Part shown: positions 13,907-15,912 of the stretch, piece by piece
Numbering within the stretch: the stretch's first letter is position 1
Layout of the letters: every line of letters begins with the position of its first letter
Assembly: GCA_904501855.1 (NCBI GenBank)
Contig: CAJGCI010000029.1
Span: 1-15,912 of the forward strand
DNA length: 15,912 nucleotides
Direction of reading: 5' to 3'
From: Oscillospiraceae bacterium
GTDB taxonomy: Bacteria; Bacillota; Clostridia; Oscillospirales; Oscillospiraceae
Program-made: the position numbers and the translations under genes
Notes under the pieces: model-generated
Seen by the model: only the letters and a program-made list of their open reading frames with translations
Databases searched by the model: none
Told to the model about the DNA's origin: nothing

Positions 13907-15661
13907 ATGAGAAACATGAAAAAGCTTTTGAGTCTGGTACTGTGTGTTGCACTGGCGGCGGCACTGATGCTCCCCATGTCCTTCGCTTCCGCAGAGGAGA
14001 CGAACATGCATGGTATCACCACCATGGGTGACAGCGTCTCCACCGGCTACGGACTGATCCAGACCGATACAAGCTGGGCAAACGGAGAACTGACTCCCAC
14101 CGCTGACGGTCAGCTGGAGTACGTGAAACGTCCGCTGGGCATGCACGTCATGGTCCCCAACAGCTATTCCGGAATCGTGGCTCAGAATCTGGGCATCAAC
14201 TCCACCAATAAGGACAGCTGGTATTACAACCACTGCCGCGCCGGATTCCGTACCATCGAAGAGATCCGTATGCTGGATCCCGAATATGATGCTTCCATGA
14301 TGGGAGATATCATGAGCGATCAGTTCATCCTCGGCCAGACCGGTCACTCCGAGATGACTCCGGATGAGCTGGCAGCATTCCGTGCGGAAGGCCAGCAGGA
14401 TATCAAAAACTCCAAACTCGTCATCATCGGCCTCGGCATGAGCGACCTGGGCGTTCCTCTGACGCTGGCATTCAACCTCCTGTTCGAAGAGATCGCACAG
14501 GCAGGCGGTGCCAATCCGAAAGAGATCGAGACCGTGACCAATGCCACCACCGAAGTGATGAACAACGGCGGCGGTGCCGAGCAGGTCCTGCTCACCGGTC
14601 TTGGTGTCGCAGAGTCCATCGGATACCTTCCTCAGGCTATCATCTCCTTCATTCAGGCAGAACTGCAGAGCGAAGTGGGATTTGCCAACAACTACAAGCA
14701 GCTGGTAAAGACGATCTTTGATCTGAACCCCAACTGCACCGTTGTGGGTCTGAGCATGATCAACACCTTCAAAGATCTGACCCTCACCGGCATCTCTCCC
14801 GTGAAGGCCGGCAAGATCGCGGATATCGGCGTTGGCATCTTCAACTCCGTGATCCAGAGCGCATCTCCCGGAGAGCAGTACGACTACCGTTACTGCGACA
14901 TCGTGGACACGCCGCTGAAGGGCTATTCTACTCCTTCTCTGGCGATCTCCGCAGTCACCCTGCAGCTGATCAACACCTATAACGAGTATTTTGACAACCT
15001 CCATCCCATGGAGGAAGGTCATGCATGGATCGCAGACCGCATCATGGAGACGCTGGGCCCCGACTTCAGCCTTGGTCTCGACGGTTCGGTTCCCGTAAAC
15101 CCGGGCTCCAATGACCGTTACAACGATGTCCACCGCGGCGACTGGTTCTATGAAGCCGTGGAATACTGTGCGACTAAAGGTTATATGACCGGAGTCGACA
15201 ACAGAGTCTTCGCCCCCAACATGGCACTGTCCCGTGCGATGGTGGCACAGATCCTGTATGCCATGGAAGGAAAGCCCGGCGGAGCACCGGGAGGAAAATT
15301 CTCCGATGTGCCCGATTCCGCATGGTTTGCCGCCGCAGTCAACTGGTGTGCCCAGGCGGGCGTTGTCGCCGGTATGGATGACGGAACCTTCGCTCCGGAA
15401 GCAAATGTGACCCGTGAGCAGCTGGCCACCATGCTGTGCAGCTATACCCGCTACAAGGGCAAAGATGCATCGCCTAACGGAAATATCGACCAGTTCAGCG
15501 ATGTCGGCCTTGTGAGCTTCTGGGCTGTGGACAACATCAAATGGGCAGTCGGACATGGAATCATGGCTGGCAAGGACGGCAATGTGATCGATCCTACCGG
15601 CAACGCGACCCGTGCCGAGATGGCGCAGATGATCTTTCGTCTGACCACCAACGTACTGTAA
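13907..15661 (+). CDS. Secreted SGNH-like protein with three SLH repeats
   Basis: A 584-aa exported surface protein. The signal peptide ends in ASA at 27-29. The SGNH-like domain (about 36-385) has block I TMGDS with S43, a block II glycine in CRAGFRT, and block V D363-N-L-H366-P. At block III, where GxND is normal, the sequence is GMSD with S179 in place of Asn. Three SLH repeats follow (about 402-457, 464-519 and 528-584), with FSDV openings and TRAE-type motifs at S442-R443, T502-R-E and T568-R-A-E571. SLH domains usually bind pyruvylated secondary wall polymer, so the protein should sit on the cell surface. AAGGAG six bases before the ATG and its own promoter support independent expression. 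It may be an esterase acting on wall or dietary glycans, or a degenerate, structural SGNH protein. Confidence 0.87.
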   Translation: MRNMKKLLSLVLCVALAAALMLPMSFASAEETNMHGITTMGDSVSTGYGLIQTDTSWANGELTPTADGQLEYVKRPLGMHVMVPNSYSGIVAQNLGINSTNKDSWYYNHCRAGFRTIEEIRMLDPEYDASMMGDIMSDQFILGQTGHSEMTPDELAAFRAEGQQDIKNSKLVIIGLGMSDLGVPLTLAFNLLFEEIAQAGGANPKEIETVTNATTEVMNNGGGAEQVLLTGLGVAESIGYLPQAIISFIQAELQSEVGFANNYKQLVKTIFDLNPNCTVVGLSMINTFKDLTLTGISPVKAGKIADIGVGIFNSVIQSASPGEQYDYRYCDIVDTPLKGYSTPSLAISAVTLQLINTYNEYFDNLHPMEEGHAWIADRIMETLGPDFSLGLDGSVPVNPGSNDRYNDVHRGDWFYEAVEYCATKGYMTGVDNRVFAPNMALSRAMVAQILYAMEGKPGGAPGGKFSDVPDSAWFAAAVNWCAQAGVVAGMDDGTFAPEANVTREQLATMLCSYTRYKGKDASPNGNIDQFSDVGLVSFWAVDNIKWAVGHGIMAGKDGNVIDPTGNATRAEMAQMIFRLTTNVL

Positions 15662-15687
15662 TTTCATCGATTACAGCAGCTTGATTT

Positions 15688-15721
15688 AAAAAAGGGATCT
15701 CCCAGCGGGAGATCCCTTTTT
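15688..15721. terminator. Strong terminator after the SLH-SGNH gene
   Basis: GGGATCTCCC (15694-15703) pairs with GGGAGATCCC (15707-15716) around AGC. Flanking A (15688-15693) and T (15717-15721) runs extend the stem and give U tracts in both directions. It lies 27 bases after the stop codon. Confidence 0.9.
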
Positions 15722-15734
15722 CCATATCCGAACG

Positions 15735-15772
15735 AAAAAAGCACCCGTACCGGGTGCTTTCTGTCGTTTTTT
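15735..15772. terminator. Second hairpin terminator, likely also serving the minus strand
   Basis: GCACCCG (15741-15747) pairs with CGGGTGC (15751-15757) around TAC, extended by AAA/TTT. On the minus strand the stem is followed by six U residues (from A15735-15740). On the plus strand TTT follows directly, with a further six-T run at 15767-15772. It forms a tandem pair with the hairpin 20 bases upstream. Confidence 0.75.
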
Positions 15773-15783
15773 ATTATCAAAAT

Positions 15784-15826
15784 GCGCCGTAAAACCCTGC
15801 CTTTTAAGGCTAGGGATATAAGGCGC
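15784..15826. repeat. 43-base imperfect dyad with symmetric internal loop
   Basis: GCGCC (15784-15788) pairs with GGCGC (15822-15826). Six-base unpaired strands GTAAAA and ATATAA face each other, then CCCT/AGGG (15795-15798 with 15812-15815). A single bulged T is followed by the central palindrome GCCTT-TT-AAGGC (15799-15810). It lies between the tandem terminators and the next promoter, outside any gene. It could be a folded RNA, a protein-binding site or a recombinase core site; the sequence alone does not decide. Confidence 0.5.
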
Positions 15827-15833
15827 TATTGGT

Positions 15834-15867
15834 CGAAAATGCAATTGCTTTCGTAACGTAGTATAAT
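15834..15867 (+). promoter_or_regulatory. TATAAT box with an adjacent palindrome, promoter of the next gene
   Basis: A perfect TATAAT (15862-15867) lies 39 bases before the ATG at 15907. No good -35 box sits at the normal distance (ATGCAA at 15839-15844 matches three of six). Instead a palindrome GCAATTGC (15841-15848), flanked by CGAAA (15834-15838) and TTTCG (15849-15853), covers the -35 region. This suggests an activator- or repressor-controlled promoter. The boxes are seen; control is inferred. Confidence 0.5.
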
Positions 15868-15906
15868 AATACCGCAAATCTCTGTAAAAGAACATGAGGA
15901 TCGACT

Positions 15907-15912
15907 ATGGAG
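15907..15912 (+). CDS. Start of a gene cut by the window end
   Basis: ATG GAG at 15907-15912 is preceded by GAGGA (15896-15900) with a 6-base gap and a TATAAT box 39 bases upstream. Only two codons are visible, so the product cannot be named. Confidence 0.5.

Noticed and set aside
13802..15667. A 621-codon minus-strand open frame antisense to the SLH-SGNH gene
   Set aside because: The sense frame has a signal peptide, SGNH motifs and three SLH repeats. The antisense product has none and runs into the promoter region.
15686..15895. A 69-codon minus-strand open frame at the right end
   Set aside because: It passes through both terminator hairpins and the dyad, and has no ribosome site or recognisable product.
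1..15912. tRNA, rRNA, CRISPR array or insertion sequence
   Set aside because: No cloverleaf with a T-arm GTTCRA motif, no spaced identical repeats and no transposase motifs were seen on either strand by eye. A covariance-model search would be the decisive test.

Overview
The window suggests a low-motility-signal, anaerobic-type Firmicute of the class Clostridia, probably a gut Oscillospirales/Ruminococcaceae-like bacterium. The reasons are strong AGGAGG-type ribosome sites, sigma-A promoters, Gram-positive lipoproteins, an S-layer-homology (SLH) protein, a ClpE-type unfoldase with the CX2CX22CX2C finger, the families DUF4358 and DUF5711, and an ecfA1-ecfA2-ecfT-truA block. Codons favour C/G at the third position. 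That codon use opens several very long antisense frames, which I regard as spurious. The taxonomy is inference from gene content only.

Layout. (1) Positions 1-1109: a hairpin terminator with an overlapping promoter-like element, then a lipoprotein of the amino-acid-binding SBP_bac_3 type. Its segments appear in circularly permuted order. (2) Positions 1053-3814, minus strand: a three-gene envelope operon read as SGNH/GDSL esterase, DUF4358 lipoprotein, acyltransferase-3. It has a clear promoter at 3786-3814 and converges with gene 1 on a shared bidirectional terminator. Together the genes look like a split, OatA-like system for O-acylating a surface glycan. (3) Positions 3951-13614, plus strand: a long run of co-directional genes behind an extended -10 promoter. 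They are an RNA-methyltransferase-like protein, EcfA1, EcfA2 and EcfT (energising module of ECF vitamin/metal transporters), TruA (tRNA pseudouridine synthase), a membrane-anchored DUF5711 protein, a CvpA-family membrane protein, ClpE, a macro-domain ADP-ribose hydrolase and a DUF523/TudS-like iron-sulfur protein. Gaps are short, several starts overlap the previous stop, and a modest hairpin after clpE may split the run. (4) Positions 13615-15721: an AT-rich regulatory region and a secreted SGNH-like protein with three C-terminal SLH repeats, followed by two strong hairpins. (5) Positions 15781-15912: a 43-base imperfect dyad, a palindrome beside a TATAAT box, and the first two codons of a gene that leaves the window.

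Two themes recur. One is surface-glycan modification and anchoring (split O-acyltransferase operon, SLH-anchored SGNH protein). The other is RNA or nucleobase maintenance (methyltransferase, TruA, TudS-like protein) next to protein quality control (ClpE). No tRNA, rRNA, CRISPR array, insertion sequence or recognisable riboswitch was found. The observations most worth following are the circularly permuted binding protein, the split acyltransferase/SGNH/DUF4358 operon, the SLH-SGNH protein lacking the usual oxyanion Asn, the macro/TudS overlap pair, and the dyad at 15784-15826.
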